A stretch of DNA of 64,000 bases, taken from CAWGGS01 sp963822095. Lineage in GTDB: Bacteria > Desulfobacterota > Desulfobulbia > Desulfobulbales > Desulfocapsaceae. The notes under the pieces were generated by a model. The model ran no database searches. It saw nothing but the letters and a program-made list of their open reading frames with translations, and was not told the origin of the DNA. The DNA lies in NCBI GenBank assembly GCA_963822095.1, contig CAWGGS010000039.1:1-64000 (forward strand), written 5' to 3'. The translations under genes and the position numbers were made by a program. Positions 36,001 through 46,460 of the stretch are shown here, piece by piece (positions within the stretch are counted from its first letter, which is position 1; each line of letters starts with the position of its first letter).

Positions 36001-36021
36001 AGAAAGCTAGAGCGGAATGTC

Positions 36022-36570
36022 ATGAAAATTAGAGCGAAACATCTCTTGCTAAAATATTTTGTTTGTCTATCGGTCGGAACATCATTGAGTTTTCTTTTTC
36101 TACCCTGTGTTCAAGCTGCCGTAAATTATCAAAAAACTATTTCAGAAACCGCTTCCCTCGCAAAAGAGGCTCCTCAACCGTTTACACTCTTGGATCAGAA
36201 ACATACCTTTACCTATCGACTCGAAGGTCGTCCGGATCCTTTCCTCCCATTTCTGACAAATAAGTCACAGACAAATCCAGATGAGATCGTAGACTCCCAT
36301 CAGAAACTAACCGGAATGCAGCTCTTTGAGCCCGGTCAGCTAACCCTGGTTGCCCTTGTTCGAACTCCCGATCAGAAATTTGCGATGGTCCAGGATGTCT
36401 CCGGAAAAGGATATGTCATCAGAGAGGGAACCAAGATAGGGAGACGGGGAGTTGTTACTGCCATTATTCCCAATAAGGTTGTAATCCAAGAAACCGCAAT
36501 AACCCGTTCAGGAAGAAAATTAACGAATAAAATCATAATGGTTTTACGAAAAGAGGAGAAAAGAAAGTAA
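36022..36570 (+). CDS. pilP: Type IV pilus lipoprotein-like alignment protein PilP
   Basis: 182 residues with a signal sequence (about 1-32) but no obvious lipobox Cys in LPCVQA at the right position for certainty, since Cys lies in LFLPC. The C-terminal PilP beta domain (about 95-182) has LTLVALVRTPDQKFAMVQD and GYVIREGTKIG. PilP connects the PilN/PilO complex to the secretin. Intact; its stop overlaps the next start. Confidence 0.9.
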   Translation: MKIRAKHLLLKYFVCLSVGTSLSFLFLPCVQAAVNYQKTISETASLAKEAPQPFTLLDQKHTFTYRLEGRPDPFLPFLTNKSQTNPDEIVDSHQKLTGMQLFEPGQLTLVALVRTPDQKFAMVQDVSGKGYVIREGTKIGRRGVVTAIIPNKVVIQETAITRSGRKLTNKIIMVLRKEEKRK

Positions 36571-38224
36571 TGTACAAGAAGCTTGTCACATACCATTTTG
36601 TTATTTTCTCCACACTTTGTGTGCTTGTGCTGTTTTATGGAAAGGCGTTTAGCGCTGAGTCTCCCACACCGGCGAGCTCACCATCTTATCTGATAGAGGA
36701 TCTACTGGCCAATATTTCAGCGGATTCCATAACGATCAGGATCAACGGCAATACTGCTCCTGCATACACAAGTTACACAAAGTTTGACCCACTCCGGTTG
36801 ATTGTGGATATCGCCGGGGTCAAATTTGACAAAAAAGTCGATGTGGGCAAACTGATTCCTGACAACGAGTTCGTCAAACTCTCCGTATCCACAATCACGG
36901 AGCGAAAACCGCCGATTACCAGCCTGATATTTAAACTAAAAGAGGGATATGAATCTACTGTTGAGCGGGAAGGAAATGATATCATAGTAAAAGTCACTCC
37001 AGCCGCTGCAATGTCATCCGACAAGAAAAGCAAATCTGAAACATCTGCCCAGGTTGCGAACATGACAATGGGCCCCGCAACTAAAGAGATGCAAAAAAAC
37101 CAGCAGCAAGCAGGCAATTCCGAAACCAAGTTCTAAAGGAGAGGATGTCGTCGCCAAGGACAAAGCGGCACCCGACGCAACACTTGATGAGCTTATCGGT
37201 TCTTCCGTTGCCGCTCTGAAGGAAAAACAGAAAACATCCTCGGCAAGTTCACGGGCACTTGACCGGGCAACAAGCCTTGAGGACCCGTTTGCAAGCGCCG
37301 GCTATACAAAACAGCGTATAAGTGTTGATTTTTACAAAATAGATATCCACAACGTCTTCCGATTGTTTCGGCAGATCAGTGATATGAATCTCATTATAGA
37401 TGAGGGAGTTAAAGGCTCCGTAACAATTGCTCTCAACAATGTTCCCTGGGATTTCGCTCTCGATATTATCTGTAATCTCAGCGGATTGAAAAAAGAAGAG
37501 CGTTTCAACACCATCGTCATTTATCCGAAATCAAAATCCATCAAGTGGCCGACGTCACCTCTTGATTCCCTTTCCATTAAGACGGATAAGAAAGTCATTC
37601 AGCAGGAGGCGCTGATAGTTCAACAAACTCTCAATGAGTCCAAGGAAATAACCAAATCCAAAAAACTTATCAAGGATGCGCAAAGAAAAGAGCAAGCAGA
37701 AGATTATGAAGATGCTGCCGATTTGTACCACAAAGCCTTTATCTTATGGCCCAAAAATGATCGCCTGGCAGATAAGCTGGCAGCTCTTAATCTTGTCAAT
37801 CTTCATATGAATGCCAAGGCTGTTTATTATGCCAAGGAAAGCCTCAAGCTTAAACCCAAAAACGATTATGCAGCTCTTCTTGCCGCCATTGCCTCCGCCA
37901 ATATGCATCGTCTCAGCGAGGCTACGGAATATTTCAATCGAAGCGTTAGCGGCTCTCCACCTCTCAAGTCAGCATTGCTCAGCTACGCTGCCTTCAACGA
38001 GAATTTTGATCATCCTGAAGCCGCATTAAAGCTGATGACCAAGTATTCTAAACTCTATGGTGATACTTTGGAAACCATGCTTGCCCAGGCAAGGCTTTAC
38101 GATAAAGCTGGGGAATTCAGACAAGGCCCTGGCCCAATATCGCTCGATACTCTTATCCGGCTTTCAGTTGCGTCCGGATCTTAAAAAATATATCCAGGGG
38201 CGTCTACAGGCAGGAAAACTCTAA
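36570..38224 (+). pseudogene. AMIN-STN-TPR pilus protein (PilQ N-terminal half), two single-base shifts
   Basis: Frame one (36570-37136) has a signal sequence and an AMIN domain (about residues 40-145: ITIRINGNTAPAYTSYTKFDPLRLIVDIAG, positions of that strand pair about 52-81). After a +1 shift near 37116-37134 it continues in the next frame with KPSSKGEDVV, an STN-type secretin N domain (VDFYKIDIHNVFRLF, MNLIIDEGVKGSV) and TPR repeats. A second +1 shift near 38125 (expected RQALAQYRS) leads to the stop at 38222-38224. Corrected length is 550 residues. In most bacteria AMIN and N domains belong to PilQ itself; here the secretin is a separate gene. Role: probable peptidoglycan anchor for the secretin, by inference. 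Confidence 0.75.
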
Positions 38225-38304
38225 AATATTACACTGGTTTTGCAACAGGCAAATGGTTCATTCAACGTTTGCCTTGCCGTTTACTTTATCCCAAGAGGTT
38301 TTTC

Positions 38305-40081
38305 ATGAAGTCAATTCAACAGATTGTCAAATACGGCAGTAGTCTTATTCTGCTCCTGTTTGTCTTTACATCATGCGGTACCCAGCCTACACAGAAAATT
38401 GAAGAAGCACCTCTTCCCCCCCAGAACAGTGTATCTTCTCCAACCGCAAAGGCCAATCCTGTTGATTTGACGACTCTGCCGGTGGAATATCAGAAACCAC
38501 GATATACGATTGGCAATGAGCAGGCGAAAGAATCTAAAGAATTGGCCCATTCCGATGTAATTATGAAGGTTGGGGCATCCATCCATTCCACCACCGGCCC
38601 CCAACCTCTGCGCGACATTATAAAACGTCTTGCCTCTTTAAAGGGAATGAATATCTCCTGGGCAAGCGACGTCGATCAGAATGCTCTTGTCGATGTCGAT
38701 ATCAATGCCAACGACGACTTTGACGAGGCCATTGATCATCTTCTCCGTCAAATCAGTTACTACCATGAAATTAAAGGTAATACTCTTTTAATCGGAAACA
38801 AGCAAACTCGCCAGTGGCATCTGGCGATGCCCTTTATCAAACAAAGATATTCCACCGATACGGGCGGAGACACCTTGGGCGGCGCGGAGAACAGCACCGC
38901 ATTCAAGGGCAAGATCACGCTTAATACTTCCACCACCTCTGCCGGAACAAGCACTGGCGAGAAAGATGATAAAAATAGCGAACAATTTGATATATGGAAA
39001 AACGTCGAGACCAACCTCAAAGTCATCCTCGACATACTGGAAACCTCGACGACCACGGTCACCAATCAGGAACGTGAATTTGGCGTCAGCAGTCAGAATT
39101 CAGGCAATGGAAATACCAACTCGCAAAACAAGACTGCAGCCGCGAAACCAGGCAAGACGATAAAAACCAGTCGGCAGACATCCAAGACCGGAGCCTATTT
39201 TACCATCGACAAACCGGTAGGCATCATTACAGTCACGGCAACACAGGATCTCCTGGAGAAGGTGGATAATTATATAACATCCCTGAAAAAGGAACTTTAT
39301 AAACAGGTCAATATCGAGGCAAAAATCATCGAGGTACAACTCACGAAAAACTCGGATATCGGCCTTAACTGGACAAAGTGTGCTTAAAAACTTCACTCTT
39401 GGCGGGACTGTTGCGTTTGGAGTGCCCAATGCTGCCGGAACCGCAGGCCAGGTCTGGCCGAATCCGGGCGCCAATACCTTTATCTCCACAGTCTCCTTGA
39501 ATAACGCCAGTTTCAAAGTCCTTCTCAATGCCTTAAATGAGCAGGGAACCACCAAGGTTCTCTCCAGCCCGAAAATCAGTGTCATGAACGGTGAGCCCGC
39601 TTTTATCACCGTCGGACGTAATACCACCTATATCAACAAGGTGACTTCTTCTGAATCCACATCAGGGACAGTCCCTACAACGACCTATACCGTGGATACC
39701 TCCAGTATCCTCTCAGGTGTCGGCCTTGCCCTCACCGCCAATATCATGAATAATAACGAGGTCATTCTGAACCTTGTGCCGGTAACATCAAACCTTCAGG
39801 AACCAATCGCCTATAGAGAATTCGGCCTCAATTCCAGCGGTCAGGCTGCAGCGTCGGTGGGTCTTCCTGTTGTTGATATCCGGGAAATGAGCACGACTGT
39901 CCGGGTTAAAAACGGTCAAATGCTGATTATCGGCGGCCTTATTGCCAATAGAGATAAAAAAGACGGCCAGTTTGCCCCTGTTCTGGGCAACATTCCTATT
40001 ATCAAGTATCTCTTCGGCTATCATTCAAATGCCGCCACCCGAACCGAGCTTATTATTTTACTCAAACCGACAATCCTTTAA
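38305..40081 (+). pseudogene. Type IV pilus secretin (PilQ/MshL type), one single-base shift
   Basis: The ATG at 38305 follows AAGAGG and gives a lipoprotein-type signal (LLLFVFTSC). Residues 90-180 are STN/N0-like, 240-360 N1-like, then the secretin pore domain. Frame one stops at 39387; one extra base near 39379 restores NWTKVLKNF and the remaining domain, with VLSSPKISVMNGEPAF, VVDIREMSTTVRV, GQMLIIGGL and the C-terminal GNIPIIKYLFGY. Corrected length is about 591 residues. The secretin forms the outer-membrane pore through which the pilus passes. The domain layout resembles MshL. Confidence 0.85.
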
Positions 40082-40240
40082 CGTAACATATGATCATGGC
40101 ATACATCATTCTCAAAACCCTATGTCTGTTCTCGAAATGAACCTTTACAAACAGAGCATATTAGGGACTTCTGCGAGTCCATCTGAGGGTGAGTTGACTT
40201 TATGCACGTTTCATCAACCATATTTAGCAGGGAGAGAATT

Positions 40241-41251
40241 ATGAAGAGGCTGCAATTTCTAATACTTGGCATTTTAGTGTTGGCCTTAACAAGTTGTGGT
40301 CAAACTGTTACCGAAACACTTAATGTCCCAAATGGTCCTGTTCTTAACGGGGCCGGGAAAGGACGAACTGTCGTCATTCTGCCCTTTGCTGATTATTCTT
40401 ATGCTGATAATTTCGCTTCAGCCCATCGCAGGTATCTGAAGGTCACGGAAACATTAACCGATCGCCTTGTGGCAAACGGTTTTAACCTCCCGGTTCAAGA
40501 GGATGTCTTTCATTATCTGGTCGAACAAAATTATCTCAGTCTTCCTCTCTATGAACAAGATAATTCAGATTCTTTAAAAAATGAACTCACTGGCGACTGG
40601 TCATCTGTGATGAAAGACGAGATACGACGCTATATTCAAACACAACAGATTGCCAGAAACAACAGAGTCACCTCCAGCCCTGGAACACACGGTCTGACTC
40701 CCAACTCAATCAAAAAAATTGGTCGTTTTTTCAATGCGGACTATATCATTCGAGGTCGGATACTTGAATATAAAACTCGGCAGGAGGCCTCCTGGGCGCC
40801 CTGGAAGAAAGGACTTATCCCTGTTGTCGCTGGCGGCAGTTCACAGATTCTGTTCGGTTTTGCAAGCAGCGACAAATATGATGCCTGGGATACCACGATC
40901 GCCGGGGGGTTAATTGGTTCTCAGATCGGACGTGAAAAAACCTGGCCTTTCGATCATGATGACGGAATATTTGGAACAGCGGTTACCGCCAATACGGTTG
41001 CCTGGGGTGTAGGAAGCGGATATCTCAGCAGTATGGCCCATGACGCAGGAAGGATCGATCAGGCTGTTGTTCAACTTCGTATCTGGGTCCAGGAAGCAGC
41101 CACCGGAAATGTTGTCTGGACCAACAGAGTTCGCGTCCAGGTATCGCCTGAATCCATATTTGCAGACGCTCAGTATGATACCCTTTTCGATCAGGCAATA
41201 AATAAAGGGGTAAGTGCCCTTATAAATAATTTCGTAACCTACGGACTATAA
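40241..41251 (+). CDS. Lipoprotein associated with the pil cluster, unknown function
   Basis: 336 residues from ATG 40241, with GGGAGAG just upstream. A lipobox LALTSC (about residues 13-18) marks it as a lipoprotein. The mature part starts with VVILPFADYSY, a strand-helix pattern of the kind seen in CsgG/GNA1162-like outer-membrane lipoproteins; a glycine-rich segment in the middle (about 200-260) could be membrane-embedded. It lies 160 bases after the secretin and ends at a strong terminator, so it is likely the last gene of the pil operon. A pilus-related envelope role is inferred from position. Confidence 0.65.
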   Translation: MKRLQFLILGILVLALTSCGQTVTETLNVPNGPVLNGAGKGRTVVILPFADYSYADNFASAHRRYLKVTETLTDRLVANGFNLPVQEDVFHYLVEQNYLSLPLYEQDNSDSLKNELTGDWSSVMKDEIRRYIQTQQIARNNRVTSSPGTHGLTPNSIKKIGRFFNADYIIRGRILEYKTRQEASWAPWKKGLIPVVAGGSSQILFGFASSDKYDAWDTTIAGGLIGSQIGREKTWPFDHDDGIFGTAVTANTVAWGVGSGYLSSMAHDAGRIDQAVVQLRIWVQEAATGNVVWTNRVRVQVSPESIFADAQYDTLFDQAINKGVSALINNFVTYGL

Positions 41252-41271
41252 AGCCCATCGTTAAGATACAC

Positions 41272-41316
41272 AAAAAAGGCCATACTCTCCATTGATGAGG
41301 GTATGGCCTTTTTATT
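41272..41316. terminator. Bidirectional terminator between the pil lipoprotein gene and secB
   Basis: AAAAAAGGCCATAC (41272-41285) pairs with GTATGGCCTTTTT (41301-41313), with CTC/GAG pairs continuing toward a short loop. On the plus strand it ends in TTTTTATTTT and on the minus strand in the complement of the leading A run, so it can stop both convergent transcripts. Confidence 0.95.
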
Positions 41317-41332
41317 TTCTTGTCAGTATGTA

Positions 41333-41809
41333 TCAGTTAGAATTTTCTTTCTGTTTCTTTGAATTTTGGTAAATGCCCATAAAATTAATCGGCTCCATCA
41401 TAAAGGGGACGAAACCACCATCCACTGAAACCTGGCTCACTATCTGTCTGGTGAATGGAAACAGCAAGGTGGGACAATCCACGGCAAGAACCATCTCCAA
41501 ATGCTCGGCGGGAATATTTTTCATCAGAAAAACAGCTGCATGTTCGATTTCAATGATAAACATCACCTTTTCGGTCTCACCCTTGGCAACAATTTTTCCG
41601 GTAATTCCGATTGATACTTCCCAGTGATCATCGCTCACCTTTTTATTGTTTAACTGAAGATTGACATCAACCTTCGGCTCAGATTTATTAGGAAGGTAAA
41701 TTTCCGGAGCATTGGGGTTTTCGAATGAAAGATCCTTGATATACATCTTCTGCATTCGAAATTCCGGTACTGCTTCATTCCCGCCATCGGTTTTACTGGC
41801 ATCAACCAT
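41333..41809 (-). CDS. secB: Protein-export chaperone SecB
   Basis: 158 residues. FRMQKMYIKDLSFENPNAPEI near the start (positions about 17-37) and the C-terminal FPFTRQIVSQ...GGFVPFMMEPINF (SecB has PY-type endings such as L-P-P-V-N-F) fit the family. It keeps precursors unfolded for SecA. It is a single gene, separated from the pil operon by the terminator. Confidence 0.94.
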   Translation of the reverse strand: MVDASKTDGGNEAVPEFRMQKMYIKDLSFENPNAPEIYLPNKSEPKVDVNLQLNNKKVSDDHWEVSIGITGKIVAKGETEKVMFIIEIEHAAVFLMKNIPAEHLEMVLAVDCPTLLFPFTRQIVSQVSVDGGFVPFMMEPINFMGIYQNSKKQKENSN

Positions 41810-41930
41810 TTTTAACCTCTTTAAATTTCAGTATTTTATTATATTTTAACAATATACACGCAAGAAACCGGAGCCTTCCTATTAAACAGTACTTGGAGTC
41901 AGGAAGCAAGTCTTTCTAAATATTTCATTT

Positions 41931-44774
41931 TTAGGATCTGATGCCAAGGACCTCACCTAAAAATCTGCCGGTATGGGAAGACGGGTTTTTTTCTACCTGC
42001 TCAGGCGTGCCATAGGACACAATCCTCCCACCGTCATCCCCGCCTTCCGGTCCGACGTCTATTATCCAATCAGCTGTCTTAATGACATCAAGATTGTGTT
42101 CAATAACGACAATGGTATTTCCTGCATCAACCAATCTGTTGAGAACGTTTAAAAGATGCTGAATGTCCGCAGGATGCAAACCCGTTGTCGGCTCGTCGAG
42201 AATGTAAAGCGTTCTGCCGCTGCTCCGCACTGAAAGCTCCTTGGCCAATTTCACCCTTTGCGCTTCACCTCCTGAAAGGGTGACGGAGGACTGACCAAGC
42301 GTGATATACCCCAACCCGACATCGAAAAGTGTCTGCAATCGATTTTTAATTGGCGGGATATTAGCGAAAAATTCAAGGGCTTCTTCCACCGTCATGGCGA
42401 GCACCTCATGAATATTCCTGTTGCGATAGGTGATATCCAGGGTTTCCCGGTTGTATCTCTTTCCCTGGCAGATGTCACAAACAACATAGATATCCGGCAG
42501 GAAATGCATGGCAATCTTTTTTACCCCATCCCCCTCGCAGGCCTCACATCGACCGCCTTTGACGTTGAAACTGAATCTTCCTGGTTTATAGCCGCGTGCC
42601 CTGGATTCCGGCAGGCGGGAAAACAGATCTCGGATCGGTCCGAAAACTCCAGTATATGTCGCCGGATTCGATCTCGGGGTCCTCCCGATAGGGCTCTGGT
42701 CGATATCGACTATCTTGTCGATCGCCCGGAGTCCAGAAATGCTAACCCCCTTCAACGAAAAGTTTGCCGATCTGCTTTTGAGTCCCTCTTTTACCAAAGG
42801 AAAGAGGCTCTCTATCACCAGCGAGCTCTTCCCAGAACCGGATACTCCGGTCACGGCCGTCATACAGCCCAGAGGAAACGAGACATCGACATTTTTCAGA
42901 TTGTTAATCGAGGCATGTGAAAGCCGTAGCTTCGCCTCCGAGCCTTTTTTGGCTTTTCTTCTTCGGGCTGGAATGGCAATAGCCTTTTTTCCGGAAAGAT
43001 ACTCTCCCGTCACGGATAGGGTGCAGTCAAGCAAACCGTCGACACGTCCGTTATAGACTATTTTACCACCATGCACACCGGCTCCCGGCCCCATATCGAG
43101 CACGTGGTCAGCAGCCAGGATGGTGTCGGTATCATGTTCGACCACAATAACAGTATTGCCGAGATCCCGAAGTTCGAGAAGCGTATTGATCAATTTTTGG
43201 TTATCCCTTTGATGCAGGCCGATACTGGGCTCATCAAGGATATAGAGGACCCCTGCCAGTCTCGAACCTATCTGGGAAGCAAGCCGTATCCGTTGGGCCT
43301 CACCTCCGGAAAGGGTGCCCGAACGTCGTTCGAGGGAAAGGTATCCCAAACCGACGTCGGTGAGAAACGAGAGCCTGTCTACTATCTCTTTTAAAATCGG
43401 CTCTCCTATCTTTCTTTCTTGTTGGGAAAAAGGTAAAAGCGGAAGGATATCCAACATTTTTTCTATGGAAAGACAGGTCAGGCCATATATGGACCACTCT
43501 CCCACCCGTACGGCAAGAGCCTCATCTTTCAACCGGGCACCCCGGCATCTGGGACAAACCTGTTCCGCCATATACTTACCAAGCTCCTCCCGAATCATGC
43601 CAGACTGGGTTTCATGAAACCGGCGATGGAGCTGGGGAATAACCCCTTCATAGGTCCTCTCAGAGGTCATGACCCGTCGGCCTTTTTGATACAGAAAATG
43701 TATCTCCTCCGGACCCGACCCGTAAAGAATCACATCCTGATGTTTTGGGGGGAGTTTTTTAAATGGTGTGTTAAGTGAAAACTTGTAATGCTTGGCAACG
43801 GCTGCCATCATCTGTCCGGTATAGGTCGACTCATTTCTCCAGCCCCATGGTGCAATGGCTCCTTCCAGGATACTTTTGGACTCATCGGGGATGACCAGCG
43901 AACGGTCAAAAAACTGCTTTACTCCAAGGCCTCCACATTCGGCACAGGCCCCCTGCGGATTGTTGAAAGAAAAAAGCTGGGTGGAAAGTGCCGGCATTGA
44001 GATTCCACATTGATGACAAGCTGCCAGTTCGCTGTAAAGAACCTCCTCTTTCGTTTCAGGAAAAACGGCCAGCAAGAAACCTTCCGTCAACTTTACCGCT
44101 GTATCTATCGAATCTGAAAGTCGTCTCCTCACAGATGGTTTCAAAACGATTCTATCAACAACCACCTCGATTGTATGTCGCTTATTTTTTTCAAGTTCTT
44201 CGACATCATCGGCATCCATGATGATACCGTCAACCCGAACCCGAACAAATCCTTCCTTTCTGATTCGAGCCAGAATCTGTTCATGCCGTCCCTTTCTTTC
44301 CTTAATAAGGGGTGCCAAAAGAATCACCTTTGTTCCCTCCGGATGCCCAAGAAGCCCGTTGACCATATCTTCGACGGATTGCGAACGAATTTCCTGTCCA
44401 CATTTCGGACAATAAGGATGGCCGCAGCGAGCAAACAGCAAGCGTAAATGATCATAGATTTCGGTTACCGTGCCGACGGTCGATCGAGGATTTTTGCTTG
44501 TCGTTTTCTGCTCGATGGAAACTGCTGGAGAAAGCCCTTCCAGGGAATCAACATCGGGCTTATTCATCTGGCCGAGAAACTGCCGTGCATAAGTGGACAA
44601 GGATTCGACATACCGACGTTGGCCTTCCGCGTAGAGGGTATCAAAGGCCAGTGTCGATTTTCCGGACCCGGAAAGACCGGTGAAAACCACCAGGCTGTTA
44701 CGGGGCAAGTCGACATCGATATTTTTCAGATTGTGCATCCTGGCCCCACGGATGCTAAGAAGTGCCGGTTCCAT
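41931..44774 (-). CDS. uvrA: Excinuclease ABC subunit A
   Basis: 947 residues from the ATG at 44774, which gives the standard N-terminus MEPALLSIRGARMHNLKNI; an ATG at 44798 would overlap the upstream gene. Two ABC ATPase modules are visible, each with Walker A (TGLSGSGKSTLAFD and TGVSGSGKSSLV) and signature SGGEAQR, and the zinc fingers with CxxC pairs (CPKCGQ, CHQCG, CEACEGDG, CDICQG). Damage recognition in nucleotide excision repair. No LexA box is evident upstream. Confidence 0.98.
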   Translation of the reverse strand: MEPALLSIRGARMHNLKNIDVDLPRNSLVVFTGLSGSGKSTLAFDTLYAEGQRRYVESLSTYARQFLGQMNKPDVDSLEGLSPAVSIEQKTTSKNPRSTVGTVTEIYDHLRLLFARCGHPYCPKCGQEIRSQSVEDMVNGLLGHPEGTKVILLAPLIKERKGRHEQILARIRKEGFVRVRVDGIIMDADDVEELEKNKRHTIEVVVDRIVLKPSVRRRLSDSIDTAVKLTEGFLLAVFPETKEEVLYSELAACHQCGISMPALSTQLFSFNNPQGACAECGGLGVKQFFDRSLVIPDESKSILEGAIAPWGWRNESTYTGQMMAAVAKHYKFSLNTPFKKLPPKHQDVILYGSGPEEIHFLYQKGRRVMTSERTYEGVIPQLHRRFHETQSGMIREELGKYMAEQVCPRCRGARLKDEALAVRVGEWSIYGLTCLSIEKMLDILPLLPFSQQERKIGEPILKEIVDRLSFLTDVGLGYLSLERRSGTLSGGEAQRIRLASQIGSRLAGVLYILDEPSIGLHQRDNQKLINTLLELRDLGNTVIVVEHDTDTILAADHVLDMGPGAGVHGGKIVYNGRVDGLLDCTLSVTGEYLSGKKAIAIPARRRKAKKGSEAKLRLSHASINNLKNVDVSFPLGCMTAVTGVSGSGKSSLVIESLFPLVKEGLKSRSANFSLKGVSISGLRAIDKIVDIDQSPIGRTPRSNPATYTGVFGPIRDLFSRLPESRARGYKPGRFSFNVKGGRCEACEGDGVKKIAMHFLPDIYVVCDICQGKRYNRETLDITYRNRNIHEVLAMTVEEALEFFANIPPIKNRLQTLFDVGLGYITLGQSSVTLSGGEAQRVKLAKELSVRSSGRTLYILDEPTTGLHPADIQHLLNVLNRLVDAGNTIVVIEHNLDVIKTADWIIDVGPEGGDDGGRIVSYGTPEQVEKNPSSHTGRFLGEVLGIRS

Positions 44775-44790
44775 TATTCTCTTCAACTCA

Positions 44791-45219
44791 TCAAGCAACA
44801 GGAAAATGTCGTATCAAATCGTTATGATCAATCTTGGAACAACGATCCATTACGACCGCAAGCCCTGCATCTTTTGCTCGCTTGGCTGCCTGATGATTAA
44901 TGACTCCCAACTGCATCCAAATAACCTTGGCCCCAATGGTCACAGCCTCATCGACGATAGGGGAAACATCTTCTGATTTTCTAAAGATATCGACAATATC
45001 CACAGGATGTCCAATAGCGGAAAGATTTGGGTAGCATTTTTGTCCAAGAATTTCATCATGTCCCGGATTAACCGGGATCACCGTATACCCTTCTTTTATC
45101 AAATAGTTAGCGACCTGATTGCTTGGCCGATTTTCTTTGGGAGAGAGACCAACAACCGCGATTGTTTGGGAGCTTGTGAGTATTGATTTGATTTCATGTA
45201 GATCGACGATTTCAGCCAT
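44791..45219 (-). CDS. CoA-binding domain protein (YccU-like)
   Basis: 142 residues, a single Rossmann-like CoA_binding domain: VVGLSPKENRPSNQVANYL at the N-terminus, GYTVIPVNPGHDEILG (about residues 50-65), and VIWMQLGVINHQAAKRAKDAG. It belongs to the YccU/DUF family of succinyl-CoA ligase-like nucleotide-binding proteins with no known enzymatic role. It lies 16 bases before uvrA, so both may be co-transcribed. Confidence 0.92.
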   Translation of the reverse strand: MAEIVDLHEIKSILTSSQTIAVVGLSPKENRPSNQVANYLIKEGYTVIPVNPGHDEILGQKCYPNLSAIGHPVDIVDIFRKSEDVSPIVDEAVTIGAKVIWMQLGVINHQAAKRAKDAGLAVVMDRCSKIDHNDLIRHFPVA

Positions 45220-45438
45220 GAGGACACAACCTGATCAGTAATGACGGTATCCCGTCTTTAGGAAAAAGAAAAAGATTTACCCCGGACTTGCGCTGTGGTA
45301 GCTTAACGGAATATAATGCTATTCCGGTGGATAATTGTCAAGCCGGCAAGACGAAAGTCTTCTTCTTGCCGGAATTATTTTTCGGATTATATTAAACTTT
45401 TCGAACATCCGTCAGTTTTTGACAGGATAGGAACCGCA

Positions 45439-46317
45439 ATGAATTTTCAAGATATAATTTTTGAGCTGAATACATACTGGGCTGATCAGGGTTGTATTAT
45501 TCAACAACCTTACGACATGGAGGTGGGGGCCGGCACATTCCATCCCGCCACCCTTCTTCGTTCCCTGGGGCCCGAACCCTGGAAGGCGGCCTACCCCCAA
45601 CCTTCAAGACGACCGACCGATGGCCGTTACGGCGATAATCCCAACCGTCTTCAACATTACTATCAATATCAGGTCGTGCTCAAGCCTTCTCCACTAAATG
45701 TCCAGGAACTGTATCTTGAAAGCCTGCAGCGTTTCGGTCTCGACCTCCTTGAACACGATATTCGCTTTGTCGAAGATGACTGGGAATCTCCCACTCTGGG
45801 CGCATCCGGACTGGGCTGGGAGGTCTGGCTTGACGGTATGGAAATCACCCAGTTTACCTACTTTCAGTTAGCAGGCTCGATTGATCTCCATCCGACAACC
45901 GTTGAAATCACCTATGGTTTGGAACGGATAGCCATGTACTTACAAGGCGTGGAAAGCGTTTATGACATTGCCTGGAACGATACTGTCAGTTATGGTGAAA
46001 TTTTTCACCAGGCTGAAATCGAATTCTCGACATTTAATTTCGAAGAGGCCAACGTTGAAAAACTTATCCCCTTTTTCGAAACCTATGAGAGTGAAGCTCT
46101 CAAGCTTGTAGAAAAGGGGCTTATTCTCCCTGCTTACGACTATTGCCTAAAATGTTCTCACACCTTTAACCTTCTCGATGCCAGAAAGGCAATCAGCGTT
46201 GCCGAGCGTACCCGTTATATCGGAAGAATACGAAATATTGCAAGGAAAGTGGCGGAGCAGTACGTCATTCAGAGGGAAAAGATGGGACATCCCCTTTTGA
46301 AAAACCAAAAGGCCTGA
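45439..46317 (+). CDS. glyQ: Glycine--tRNA ligase alpha subunit
   Basis: 292 residues from the ATG at 45439; the longer frame begins at 45316 but MNFQDIIFELNTYWADQGC is the canonical start and AGGA lies upstream. GAGTFHPATLLRSLGPEPW, RRPTDGRYGDNPNRLQHYYQYQ and FTYFQLAG are class II aminoacyl-tRNA synthetase hallmarks of the alpha subunit. The beta subunit gene glyS, which usually follows, is not here; the downstream region holds selC. Confidence 0.97.
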   Translation: MNFQDIIFELNTYWADQGCIIQQPYDMEVGAGTFHPATLLRSLGPEPWKAAYPQPSRRPTDGRYGDNPNRLQHYYQYQVVLKPSPLNVQELYLESLQRFGLDLLEHDIRFVEDDWESPTLGASGLGWEVWLDGMEITQFTYFQLAGSIDLHPTTVEITYGLERIAMYLQGVESVYDIAWNDTVSYGEIFHQAEIEFSTFNFEEANVEKLIPFFETYESEALKLVEKGLILPAYDYCLKCSHTFNLLDARKAISVAERTRYIGRIRNIARKVAEQYVIQREKMGHPLLKNQKA

Positions 46318-46460
46318 TCTCTTCCTAAGACATAAAGGAATTCTTCCCTCTAGGATTAGATAGTGGCACGGATAACAAAACCAAGCAATATGATCTGTGC
46401 AGTTTTACTCTAATAAATGGAATTGACCAAAAGAGAGTTCGTCGGATTTTGTGGAATACT

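Noticed and set aside
35700..39387. Selenocysteine read-through explaining the early stops in pil genes
   Set aside because: All the early stops are TAA, and the continuing protein is in a different frame.
35381..40081. Programmed +1 frameshifting in the pil genes
   Set aside because: The five shift sites share no slippery sequence or common rare codon, so errors or mutations are more likely.
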